From the NCBI GenBank assembly GCA_004835665.1, contig RBKR01000001.1, positions 1,302,001 through 1,366,000 on the forward strand: DNA of 64,000 nt. The letters are read 5' to 3'. How positions within the stretch are numbered: position 1 is the first letter of the stretch; each line of letters opens with the position of its first letter. The translations under genes were made by a program, and so were the position numbers. The notes below the pieces were generated by a model. It was not told the origin of the DNA and did not search any database. It was given only the letters and a program-made list of their open reading frames with translations. The DNA comes from Phoma sp. XZ068. Its lineage: Eukaryota; Ascomycota; Dothideomycetes; Pleosporales; Didymellaceae. Shown one piece after another: positions 43,554 to 54,081 of the stretch.

Positions 43554-45765
43554 TCAAAAGCCGGCCTCCGTGATCTGACGGATTGGCTCGACTGTCCACC
43601 TCTGAGTCGGACGTCCAGTGTTCGCCTGGTTCATCTCGACCTTCGGACCGCCCTCCATCGTGTCGAGGTACTGGAACTGCTCGGTCCACGCATTCTGGGT
43701 ATGAAGGTCAGCACTTGCGGAGCGACTTCCGTCGGCTTCACTTACCTCGAAATGCCATGTACCGTCTTGGGGGTTATTCCACGCTTGAATGGTCCAGTGC
43801 TGGCCCTTAGCGGACGAATTCGAGGGCTGTAGGATAGGTGTCTTCTTGTCATCTTGCACACCGAGTTGGCGATTGGGACCGAGGAGCAAGGTGCGGAGGA
43901 AGTAGCTTCCATCCTCGTTGGCCTTCAATTGCCAGTGTTGGCCAGCGAAGTCTCCAATGGGTACCATCTGAAGCAGACCACTGTTACTGTTGTCTTTGAT
44001 GCCAAGGCAGTGAGTGGTAGGCTGGTATGTGTTCTTCAAGCGGTACCATATCCTGGGGTCGAAGTGGCCTGTCGGGGGCTGGTCGATCTTCTTAACGGTG
44101 ATGTCAAAAGTCATAGATGCAGCTGGAGAGGGTATATTCGTGACGGACACAAAGGTGTCTGACCCGCCGTAGGACTTGCTATTCGGGTTTGTCGTCGAAT
44201 TGAACAAGGCGTTCTCCGTAGACCCCGGATAGACATCACCATCGTCGCCTCTGCCAAAGTTGAGTTTCAGCTGATCGAGGCCATCAGCTTGCATAAGCTT
44301 TATCATGGGGTGATTCTCATTGGTATTCGATCCCACTGTAGTGTCAACATGCCAAATGAGTAGACCTCCACCAGGTAGAGCTGAATCACCATCGGTCCTT
44401 TGGCGGTTTTCGATAAGGAAGTACTCCTGGCTATTGGCATCTCCATTAGTCCAGAGTCGATGGATCTTGCGATCAATCTTTACGTCCGAAAGCGTCAATC
44501 GACGATTGGTAGTCTCTATCTCAGTGTCAACCCAGCCTTGGGTTGATTTGCACCCTACATTCATGTCAGTCATTGAAGTCATTACGTATATCGTTGGTAA
44601 CCTACACGCAGAGGGATGCACAGGCCGGTTACCGCCACCTCCCCAGCTACCGGAGGCCATGAGGCACCAATTGCCAATACCGGCAGACGACTGGTCTGTA
44701 TCATAGAGATCCGGCCAACCAAATACTGTTACTGTGAGAAAGTATCACCCAACGTGAGAATGGCAGACATACCCAAATGCCCGATCTCATGTGCGCACAC
44801 TCCGCATTTAGCATCTGAAGGTACAGTTAGGAATGCGAATATACCGACGCCTAGGCAAATTGTCAGTGCACTGTCGCTTATGCGGATAAAAGGAGCAGCA
44901 ACCATCAGCTCTGCGTTCTCGTGGCAAGACCCATTTCACACTCCAGATGTCACTTCCGAGTCCTGTCTCTTCTGCCGCTCTTCCTGCATGCACGACTACA
45001 AACGCATCGACCTGGGTCAAACTTAGTTACTGTACCAATGAAGCCCATAGTTAGGACATTATACCTGTCCATTGCCGTCATTGTCATATGGCTTGAAGTC
45101 AATCTGATCCTTCGCAGCCAGGAACGCCTCATCAGCCATGGTCTGGGAATTGGGTCCTGGGAATCCCATGCCCGACTCTTAGCACGGTTAGTTATCCCCA
45201 ACCTTTTCTACTGGAATGTTTGAGCTTACGGTCGTTTGCATAGAACGCCATATCTTTCTCCAAGGTAAAAGGTCCCTTGACGTCGCCAACCAGTGAAATT
45301 TTACCGCTCGATACCTCAGAGTAGTACTCGCTGACAGAACCGGTCGGGACTTTTCTGCCAGTCGAGAACCAGAGGTCTCGAGTGCGTTCAATGGTTCCAG
45401 GATCACATTTCACGTCTTTGAATTCGACTACGACAACAATGACGCTGGACTGCTTCAGTATGATGGACTACTTCCCACGCAGAAGAAACTCACTTGATGG
45501 CGCCTCGAAGTGACTGCCGGTCGCGTGCCGCCGCAGCCATCGTCTTGATAGATGCGGCGGGCGAGAAGTGCGACTTTGGGAAGATTGTGCCATCGTTAAG
45601 GCCGAGAAGGTCAGGTTGGCGAGGTAGAGCAGTTTTGATTCTCTTCATTGTACCAGTATCGGCTGAGCCTTGCGATTGCAACACTCTGGTACGTGCTAAT
45701 AGGGCAGGATGGGGAGGGGCGAAACATCGTGATTCAGAATGTTGGTGGTACATATTGCACGACAT
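43554..45765 (-). CDS. M6-family (immune-inhibitor-A-like) metalloprotease with C-terminal beta-trefoil-like domain
   Basis: Eight exons: 45765-45494, 45445-45240, 45177-45065, 45011-44903, 44850-44773, 44731-44606, 44554-43746 and 43694-43554. Phases fit throughout and give 617 aa. Markers of family M6 in order: CFAPPHPALLAR, NVIVVVVEFKDV, YDNDGNGQVDAFVVVHAG with RAAEETG, the zinc site HEIGH at 254-258, then FGWPDLYDTDQSSAGIGNW and LMASGSWGGGG. The last ~150 residues (IWYRLKNTYQ, LGIKDNSNSGLLQMVP, GQHWQLKANEDGSYFLR, QRWTVEPI) resemble a ricin-B-type lectin fold, a possible glycan-binding module. No signal peptide is visible, odd for this usually secreted class. The intron at 43745-43695 (51 nt) is stopless and in frame. 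Confidence 0.85.
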
Positions 45766-47356
45766 GTTGAGAGGGAAATTCTGCAGATCGATGAATGAAA
45801 GATTGGGGAATAGATAGGTATGGTCAGCTTCTACGGGCCCTTCCTAGGACGATCTTATGTAGGCCTGGGACCACAGTGGTGGGCGGACCCTTCTGACCTT
45901 TTGCCAGCCAAGTCGATCAAGCAAAGGAGAACGGCTGAACCTGATACCTGAGGTTCTGACGCCAGGCCGGGAGGCGACGAGTCGGAGTGTTTGCTCGTGC
46001 CTATTATGCACCGCAAACTATAATCAGCCGCCAAAATTAGAGCCCATGTTGCATGGCTGACCGCCTTCGTCTACCAGTAACTAGCAGGTGCTTTTGCAGG
46101 AGGCTGTGGAGAGCTGCAGAGTTAGGTATTGTTTTTTAAGACCCAGCTCGGCGTGACAAGGACCACGAGCACCACTTCAATCATATTCACCACACAAACA
46201 ATGACGCGGATCATGCGACTTTAACTTTCTAGGCAACACTTGACATGCGGTACCTCGCATAAATTTTTGGGTTACATTCAGACGTCTGCCGGACCAACCT
46301 GCCGTTCATTCGCTTTCGAGCATTGTTGAGTAGAGGTGTACGTAAAGTGCTGATTTGAGTCAACATCAGGTCCAGCATCAGAGATGGTAGAGCGAGCTGG
46401 AGGACATCAAAAATTCGCCTAATTTCTTGGTGAAGTAGATCTCATAGGCCTTCAGAGTGGCGTTCGCGCTGTCAGCACCTTCAGCCTGCAAGCCACGGTA
46501 CAAATTGGGGCAGAGCCAAGCTCAGGTGACGAAGCCATCAGTGCCTGGTGGGCTTTACAAGAGGCGAGCTGAGTAGTGGTTGGCAGCCTTGATGGGGGGG
46601 GAGCGTAGTGGATGCATATCGATACGAGAGGCTTATTCGAAGTGGTGTTGTGGTAATTTGGGCTCTGACGCAACGAGAGAGCGATAGCAGACGACAGGTC
46701 CGTGCGGGAACGGCTGTTCCCTCCTTCCCTTTCCGAGCACCCAAGCTTCGCTCAAACACCAACGAGACAACATAAGCATGACAAGCACGCGCGAAGCTCT
46801 ATGAGTGTCAATTATTCTGTCAATTATTATCTGGATCCGATCATTGTTTACTGCAGACGACTGCAATTTTAATTAGCATTAACCGCATCTCGGACTCATT
46901 GTGAGCACGTCGCTCCTCAGATGCGACCATGCTTCTTCGCAAGCCAGCTCGAGTCGTAGAGGAGATGTGATTCAAGCCTCCAATACGCAACGTGCTGAAA
47001 ATGAACTGTTCCTTTTCTTGTTGCAACTTGTCCGTCGTGCAGGCCTCCATTGACTACGTGTTAGACAGCATGATTTTCACCGCGACTAACATCGCGTTTC
47101 AGGACCACCCTCACAAATTCAGACTGGAACATGCATCGTTTGGTTCGGAAGGACTTCTATCCATGCGTCGCCGCGGACAAGACTTTTTGCCCAGAGTCCC
47201 TATAACAATGCTGGTCTCCTCCAGGTCGAAGATGAACAAACTAATCTAATTCCACTCTGTGCTGGTCACTCGCTATTTGTCACTCTCTTCGTCTCTATTA
47301 CTCAAAGTACTTCCACGATACACATTCTTCATCCACCTAATTATAATACGAACGAG
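45766..47356. other. Divergent intergenic region
   Basis: About 1.6 kb carrying the promoters of the M6 protease (minus) and the AA16 gene (plus). A G8 run lies at about 46593-46600. TATAATAC is 13 bp before the AA16 ATG, within the leader. No supported gene. Confidence 0.45.
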
Positions 47357-47917
47357 ATGTATTCCTCCACTATCTTCAGTGTTGGCTTTTTCGTCGCCAC
47401 GGTCCTTGCACATGGCAACATCACGAGCCCTCCAGCTCGTCTTCCCGGCCCAGCCATGGCACAGGCCTGTGGTCAAGCCGCTGTCGCAGCCGTCAACGCC
47501 GACGGTACTGCCCCGCTTGAGAACATCCCCAGCAATGGCTCACCGAGGTGTAACATCGGTTTGTGCAAAGGTGCACAATTCGCCGACAACCAGAGAAACG
47601 TCCAGCAGTACGCCCCGGGAGAGCAAGTCAACTTCTCTGCCGTCCTTCCCATTCCCCATGAGGGACCTTGCAACATTTCTATCGTCGACACAGCAACAAA
47701 CACCATGGTTGAGACGCTCCTCGTATTCGACTCGTATGCGGATGAGAATTTGGCGCAGCTGCCGCTGAACAACACGCAATTCAGTGTCACGATGCCGCAG
47801 GACCTGGCAGCCGGACAATGCACACAGCCCGGCCAGTGCACGATGCAGTGGTTCTGGTTCGGTACCAACGCACAGCAAACATACGAGAACTGCGTCGACT
47901 TCGTCATGACGGCGTAG
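47357..47917 (+). CDS. Secreted AA16-family lytic polysaccharide monooxygenase
   Basis: A single exon of 186 aa with ATG at 47357. An 18-residue signal peptide (MYSSTIFSVGFFVATVLA) ends exactly before His19, which becomes the N-terminal copper ligand of the histidine brace. Family features: HGNITSPPARLPGPAMAQ, CNIGLCKGAQFADN with QRNVQQYAPGEQV, the second His (His101) in IPHEGPCNISIVDTATN, and the end QQTYENCVDF. This order matches AA16, described from Aspergillus, and not AA9, AA11 or AA13. It has only the catalytic domain, no CBM1 or GPI site. AA16 enzymes act on cellulosic substrates and can boost AA9 and cellobiohydrolases. An AA9 gene follows at 50.2 kb. Confidence 0.82.
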   Translation: MYSSTIFSVGFFVATVLAHGNITSPPARLPGPAMAQACGQAAVAAVNADGTAPLENIPSNGSPRCNIGLCKGAQFADNQRNVQQYAPGEQVNFSAVLPIPHEGPCNISIVDTATNTMVETLLVFDSYADENLAQLPLNNTQFSVTMPQDLAAGQCTQPGQCTMQWFWFGTNAQQTYENCVDFVMTA

Positions 47918-48720
47918 GGGGCTGTTGCTTTTGAGTCTTGAGGATCAGGAGGAGGTGGTGTACTATAGGACGTCGGTTTTTCTGTGCGCTGAGCGCTTTC
48001 ATAGGTTGTATAGAGGTCAGCTGGTGGTAGTAGCTGAATCTCAGTACGTAGTTTGCATACGATACCCATAGAAGTTACTGCGCTTCCTATGAATTAATGT
48101 TATCTGTACATACCGATGCTCTGCAAGTGTATGCCTTGTTCTACAAAAGATCCTTCGGTGATTTACGGGTTAGCACTTCCTGGAGGCATACATTCCACAT
48201 GGCCGATCAGACTCAGCTGTATGGTTTTGTTGGGTGGCGGTCTTCAAGACCTGGACAGGCCTCGAGTTGAATTAAGATGGCGGTTGTCCCTGGAGGTTTG
48301 GGAGTAAATGAGTCTCGCCCTCTATCGGTAGAGACTTTCATTGACTCTTCGTAAGTGGACGTTCGCTAGGAAGTGCTGAAACTCCATCATCGCAATGGAG
48401 CGAATCATCCAAATCCATTCAGGCAATTGGTAATCAGAAGCATATTTATAATATCAAACACTAACCACGATACGAGTCGCTCTCCGTTGCTTGTTTTATG
48501 ATGCGCCAGTGCTGCTTGTTCTGAATCGGGTCAGTTCCGTGAGTACAAGAAGGATCTGAGGCTGCACGGTTGGTGGAGTGCAATCTGCTAATACCTCAGC
48601 TGTGATTCACCGGAACTCTTATCGACCGAGAAGTACCCGGATGGTGGGGCTGCTGTTTCCTGACAACGTATGGAGTCTGCATTGTCCACGGATCCATCAA
48701 AGGGGCATCGCACCGATTTG

Positions 48721-49062
48721 GTGTAAATAACACTGCCCTGGGTAAAACTACACAGAACAATTAGGTACGTTCACCCTTTTACATTGCACTGATGTGATTC
48801 ACACTAGACTATTGTGTAATTTACACTATTACCCTGTATCTAGTAAGTACACTCTAAATAATGAGGCTTAGTAACCAGCTACTCGATATATACCTCTCCT
48901 ATCTTAGCTCCATCTTATCGCTCCTTTCCTATCACATCTTCATCTCTATCTTTTCATCTCATCCATCTACATTTCTTATACATAGCTAAGCTTGTCAGTA
49001 ATGCATTACTACTATAATAAAATACTACTATCTTAGATACTTTACCCTGTGTAATTTTACAC
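48721..49062. mobile_element. Candidate MITE-like element, 342 bp
   Basis: The left end GTGTAAATAACAC (48721), then GGGTAAA, mirrors the right end TTTACCCTGTGTAATTTTAC (49041-49060) as an imperfect inverted repeat. An internal GTGTAATTTACAC followed by TATTACCCTG lies at 48814. The body is AT-rich with pyrimidine-rich stretches and has no open frame. No clear target-site duplication is seen, so this may be a solo remnant or a chance palindrome cluster. Confidence 0.35.
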
Positions 49063-50033
49063 TTCCTGTACGGTGTTTCTGACGGCCTTTCTTCTGTGTA
49101 TTACCCCGTGTCGGCGCCGGTCTCTCCGCTCACTTCCATCGAAGATAATGCAATAGCGACAAATGTAGGCATTAGAGTTAATCGCTACGCTCCACTCAAG
49201 GCGTTTTGACACCCTAATTTGTTAGGCCATCCGGTTGCAAGCCTCATGATGAAAGCCAAAGAATTCGCAAGTTTGAAAGCGCTTCGTCGCGGAGATGAAA
49301 TGTCGAAATTGCCGCCGAGGTGCGTGACCGACCCACTGACTGGTGACTGGTGAAACTTGCCAGGTTAGAAACATTCCAACCTTACAGCCAAGGCCCTCGC
49401 AAACGCCAAGGCTAGGAAGGCCCCAACAGTGCGGACCGTTTCAAACAAATAAACGAGGTCATTTAGCTATTAAGCTCGACTGCGAGGATCATGCACTTCT
49501 ACGCGTTTATCGAAGATATAATTGTCTGGGCACTGGTAAATGGCGTTGCGCGCCCCGGTAGCTATTGGTGCGGGCGAGCAAAGGCTCAACGTCAGCGCTT
49601 CCCTTCCACATCACCATATCCAGTCTGCTCAAAACCTCGCTTGTCAAGTTATCAAACTGAAGATGGGCTGGATCTTGCTTACCAAGGATGCCGAGACGTT
49701 GACACTTGGTCCCATTATTTCTCCATATTTCACCACACAATAATATCTGTCTGTCGGTTCATCTACTCATTCAGCGCAAGGATGCCTCCGTTCGAGACGG
49801 GCTTGCCAATGTGGTGGATCCCAGCGCCACCTGGGCACTCATAAACACCCAACCGACTTGAAACAGGCGTCATGAAGGATTCGACCCCAGCATCCAGCTC
49901 TCCCTTGAAGGTTTGTTGCGATCAAGCTGTTGGTGACGGGCTTTCACTCCCATTCAGTAGCAGTGTCCGGACGGTCTTGGCAAGTGCGCAGAGATGGTGT
50001 ATACCCACAGCGTTTCGGTGAAGCCAGCTGCTG

Positions 50034-50043
50034 TATATTTAAG
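50034..50043 (+). promoter_or_regulatory. TATA-like box of the AA9 gene
   Basis: TATATTTAAG lies about 195 bp upstream of the AA9 ATG; a long pyrimidine-rich leader follows. Assigned by sequence only. Confidence 0.4.
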
Positions 50044-50236
50044 TGACACTGTACGCTCCAACATCTGTTCCTCATCACACTCTTTCAGCGTTTTCGACAA
50101 TCCATTCTTTTCACATTCACTCACCCTTCATCGATTGAAGCGGATATCATTCTTTCATACCTTCGTTGATCTCGAAGCTTACTCCTGAACACCGTTTCTT
50201 CCACTCACACAACTTTCAATCACCAAATCAACAACA

Positions 50237-51276
50237 ATGCCTTCCAAGGTCCAGATTGCTGCCATTCTCGGCGCTGTTGCCGCCTCCGTGAACGCCCACG
50301 GTCATATTGAACATCTTAAGATTGACGGAACTGACTTCACTTCCTACGACCCTTCGTTCCAGTACCAGAACCCCGTCCCTGAGGTTGTCGAATGGTCCTG
50401 CCCCAATTGCCTCGACAATGGCTTCGTCCCCCCCAACATGTACACAGATGTGAACAAGATTGCTTGCCACAAGGACGCTACCGCTGGTGCTAAGATCGCC
50501 AAGATCGCTGCTGGTGGATCCATGGATATCCAGTGGAACACTTGGCCCGAATCCCACGTTGGTCCTATCATTGATTACATGGCCAAGGTTGACGATGCAA
50601 CCTCTGCTAAGGCAGCGGACTTGAAGTTCTTCAAGATCGCCGAGGAAGCCTACGTGAACGGCGAGTGGGCTGCTACCAAGATCATCAAGAACAATCTCAC
50701 CTGGACCGTTACCATCCCGAGCTCTATCGCACCGGGTCAGTACGTTCTCCGTCACGAGATCCTCGCCCTTCACTCTGCTGGTCAGGCGGACGGTGCCCAG
50801 AACTACCCCAAATGTAAGTTTTCGCCCAAATTTTGTTATACCTCGGAACCTAACGCATTTCAGGTTTCAACTTGGAGGTTACTGGTTCCGGCACTGAGAA
50901 CCCTACCGGTGTGACTGCCGACAAGCTCTACACTCCTACCGACCCTGGTATCCTGTACAGCGTTAACTCGGGTGACCACACCAGCTACAAGATTCCCGGT
51001 CCTGCTCTCTTCAGCGGTGCCAGCTCCAGCTCCAGCTCCAACTCTGGCTCCAGCAAGGCTTCTGAGGACTCCCCTGCCAAGGTCTCCCCCGTTGCTAAGA
51101 ACATTGCCGTTGCTTCTGCCACCCCAACCGCCTCTGCTGCCCCTACCTCCTCTCCCAGCTCCGACTCCTCTCTCCCCGAGACCTTCACCCTCAACACTTT
51201 TATCTCGTGGTTGGAGAAGACTGCTGGCTCCTCCAGCTCCAAGGCTCGCCGCCACTCCCGTGCTTTCCGCGGTTAG
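50237..51276 (+). CDS. Secreted AA9-family lytic polysaccharide monooxygenase
   Basis: Two exons, 50237-50813 and 50864-51276, with a 50-nt intron (GTAAGT..ATTTCAG, phase 1), give 329 aa. A 20-residue signal peptide ends before His21 (HGHIEHLKIDG), the N-terminal copper ligand. Other copper-site and family residues: His107 in NTWPESHVGP, His173 in YVLRHEILALHSA, and the axial Tyr190 in QNYPKC, with Cys193 for the usual disulphide. The intron splits the codon of that Cys. After the catalytic domain (to about residue 235) there is a Ser/Thr/Ala/Pro-rich extension of about 90 residues, likely O-glycosylated, ending in RHSRAFRG with no CBM1. AA9 enzymes oxidatively cleave cellulose and some hemicelluloses outside the cell. 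Confidence 0.93.
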
Positions 51277-51690
51277 ACAAGTAGGGTGTTGAGACACATA
51301 CTCTAGGCTGCCGTGGCATGCACCATGTTGATGACTTGAAACAAGGTGTTTTTCAATTCTTGTACCTAGATTAGCCTTCACCATAGTCGTAATGGCTTAC
51401 ACTCTTTACCCCTCCCGCCTTTTATGTAGTATATCTTGAATTGATTGATACACTATTGGAATTTAGTGCCGCTTTCGTGTCACAACAAACTAGTGATGTG
51501 TGGATGCGAATTTTCCTGTCAGATATCTTCAACGTTCGATCAGCCAACCGCAAGGAGACTGATTAAAACTAAAGCTAACTCTGAAAATACCCAGTGCCCC
51601 CCCCCCCCTTCCGGCGTGTGTCGACTACGTCGAACCCATACCATTCTGCTATCACGACACCGTCTTCAATATAACAATGGGTGAGCCGTT
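51277..51690. other. Convergent intergenic region with C12 run
   Basis: About 410 bp between the AA9 gene and the converging permease. A 12-base C homopolymer lies at 51597-51608. No gene seen. Confidence 0.5.
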
Positions 51691-54081
51691 TCAAGTTTCC
51701 CTGGTGACAGTGTCTGACTTCTCATTGCTACCAGACCTCCTGATTTCAGTGTCAGAGTCGGTCTGGTAATGGCCCTCCACACCATCGAAATGGTACAGCG
51801 GCGCAAGCTTTGCAGACTTGTCAAACAGCACCCAGCGCTTCCACCACCACGGGAGTGCGACACGGAAGTTATAGTTGATGAACTTTCGTGTGGGCACACC
51901 GAAAATGTAGTCGAGCTCCTCGAGTGTTCGCTGCTTTCTATTACAATTGTTAGTCCATGTGTGCTGCTTTCTATTTTGCTTTCGGTGACTTACGTTTCCG
52001 GTAGCCAGAGGAAAATCATGCAAAAGGCAATCATGTTAAGGCCAGCGTAGAAGCAAATCGCTCCGACGGGGGTCAAAGCGTATAGCATGAGTGGGAAGGT
52101 GATCGAAAGTACAGCGGCCCAGAAGAGGCAGGTTGCGACTGCCCAGCCCTTTCCAAGTATTAGCGATACCATCACTGCGCAGGCAGTATCAAAATTACTT
52201 ACCATGCCGACTTCCCTGTGTGTGAGAGGGAAGCACTCAGCGCTGTACGTGAAAGGTACAGGACCTTCGCCGGGCGAGTAGAACGCGGCAAAGATGTAGA
52301 TGAATAGAGCGATCAAACCAAGATGGGCTGGGTTGCTCTCAGGGATGAGAAAGCACAGTCCCGTGGCGAGCAGTGACCAGGCCATCTGGGGGAAAGTGAA
52401 CAGGAGCAGGCTTCGGCGACCGAATGTGTCAATCGTCCAGATAGCAGGCCAAGCGAACACAAAGTTGACCAACCCAAATCCGAAGGAGGCGATTAGCGCC
52501 TCTCGCTCAGAAGCACCGGCTTGCTTGAAGATAGTGCTGGAATAGAAGGCGATGATATTGACTGGTTTTGGTCAGTGTACGATCGTCATTTCTTCTTTTG
52601 TTCATGATTCATACTTCCGCACATCTGTTGCGCGATCATGACGACGAACGAGGCCAAAGTTGCACGACGAACTCGCGGAATGGTGAAGAGCTCGATGAAA
52701 CGCTGCAGGTAATTCGACTGGCCAATAATCTGTGCCTCGACTTGAAGCTGAGCATGAATATAGTAAAGATCACGCGCAGCCTGTACAGGGCTGAAGCGTA
52801 GACGCAGCAGTGATTGCCAGGCCTTGCGGTAGCGGTTCTTCTTGATCAACCATCTGGGTGACTGTAACATGAGTCAGTATTTGTTCAGAGCGAAGGGAGA
52901 CATCTACACACCTCTGGACAGAAAAAGATACCAATTGTCAAGGGCTGAAGATGTCAGTGAAAATACAACTTGTCTCACGAAGACAACTTACCACTGCCGG
53001 GATGAATGCGGATCCAATCTGGAGGCGCCAGGCGATCACAGGAACTTGATATACAGCCAGATTGGCACAATAGCCAAGGAAAATACCAAATGCAGTCCAC
53101 ATTTGCCTGGAGTTGTTAATCAAGATAATCTTAGTTCAACCGTGGGCACTACTGACCAGCTCATGACGAGTGCACCACGGATCTGGGCGGGAGAGTTCTC
53201 GGCAGCAAAGATTGGAACGGTCGAGCCCTTCAATCCCATTCCAATGCCCCTGTAAAATATCAGCTCTTATTTCAAGCCCATGTTAATTCTTCTTACATGA
53301 GAATGCGAGTGATGAGCAACTGCTCCCAGTTCTGGGTCAAGGCTCCACCGATGGGAGTGAGCACACAGAAAACAGCAGAGATGAAGATTGTGCCACGACG
53401 TCCGAAGTAATAGTTGCAAGGATCGCTGACCCAGCAGCCAATGAGTGCACTGCCAATGTACGGGCCAGCGTTAACTAGTCCCACAAGCAGGTTGTGGGTC
53501 CATCGATTGGGGCTGCCCTCTGTGTCACCTTCACCGATGCCGAATTCGATGGGGAAGGACAGATTCGCACCATTGGAGCCAGTCTGGTCCCTAGTCAAGG
53601 TTATTACAATCCCATTTAGCGTACTCTTTTCACACTTACCAGCCCTGCACAGCGGCGCCGATGGAACACACAATGATCGTAGTGTATAGTTGAAGGGGAT
53701 GCTTCCATTTATGCTGCTTCTCGAATCGAAGGTGCTGCCTATCTTCCTCAACGAGCATTTCGATATTGTCAAAGCCATTTGGATCCTGGGCTACCAAAGC
53801 GCCCTTCTTTAGGTGGTCAACGATATCTTCTAGGTCATGTTCACGTGCAAAGTCCTCAACATCGCGCATTAATGTTTCAAAGGGAACGCCTGTCAAAGGG
53901 TTGGACACTCTGTAGACATCATTAGGGCAATCCCACCAAGAGAGACATTGCGAACATACTTAGCATCCACGTTCTTGTTCAAATTAACGCTGGCCACGGA
54001 AGAACGACGATGTTCGTTAACGTCATTGTGGTGTACAGTAGTGATGTCGCCCTCGGGCTTGCCAACGCTTGGGTCTGCCAT
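51691..54081 (-). CDS. MFS sugar permease (lactose/hexose-type), ten exons
   Basis: Exons 54081-53960, 53909-53640, 53590-53297, 53249-53157, 53106-52992, 52944-52912, 52861-52615, 52561-52203, 52148-51994 and 51937-51691 keep phase and give 644 aa. The cytosolic N-terminus (VSNPLTGVPFETLMRDVEDF) is that of fungal lactose-type permeases. Twelve spans can be drawn, with AVQGWDQTGSNGANLSFP, DPCNYYFGRRG, PESPRWLIKKNR, FYSPGEGPVPFTYSAECFP, GRRSLLLFTFPQMAWSLL and WLPETKQRTLEELDYIF. Exon six is only 33 nt and ends inside PES/PRW. The intron at 52202-52149 (54 nt) is stopless and in frame; its removal gives REVGM-GWAVATC. It imports a mono- or disaccharide at the plasma membrane and converges on the AA9 gene. 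Confidence 0.9.

Larger units (their letters stand above)
47918..50236. other. 2.3-kb spacer between the two LPMO genes
   Basis: No gene is supported. It includes an AT-rich element with imperfect inverted ends at 48721-49062 (listed separately), and the AA9 promoter. CCCCGG at about 49553 and CCCCAG at about 49882 fit the carbon-catabolite-repressor (CreA) consensus SYGGRG read on the reverse strand, a weak indication on its own. Confidence 0.45.

Noticed and set aside
40925..54081. Classical secondary-metabolite gene cluster
   Set aside because: No PKS, NRPS, terpene cyclase or cluster regulator is present; genes are nutritional.
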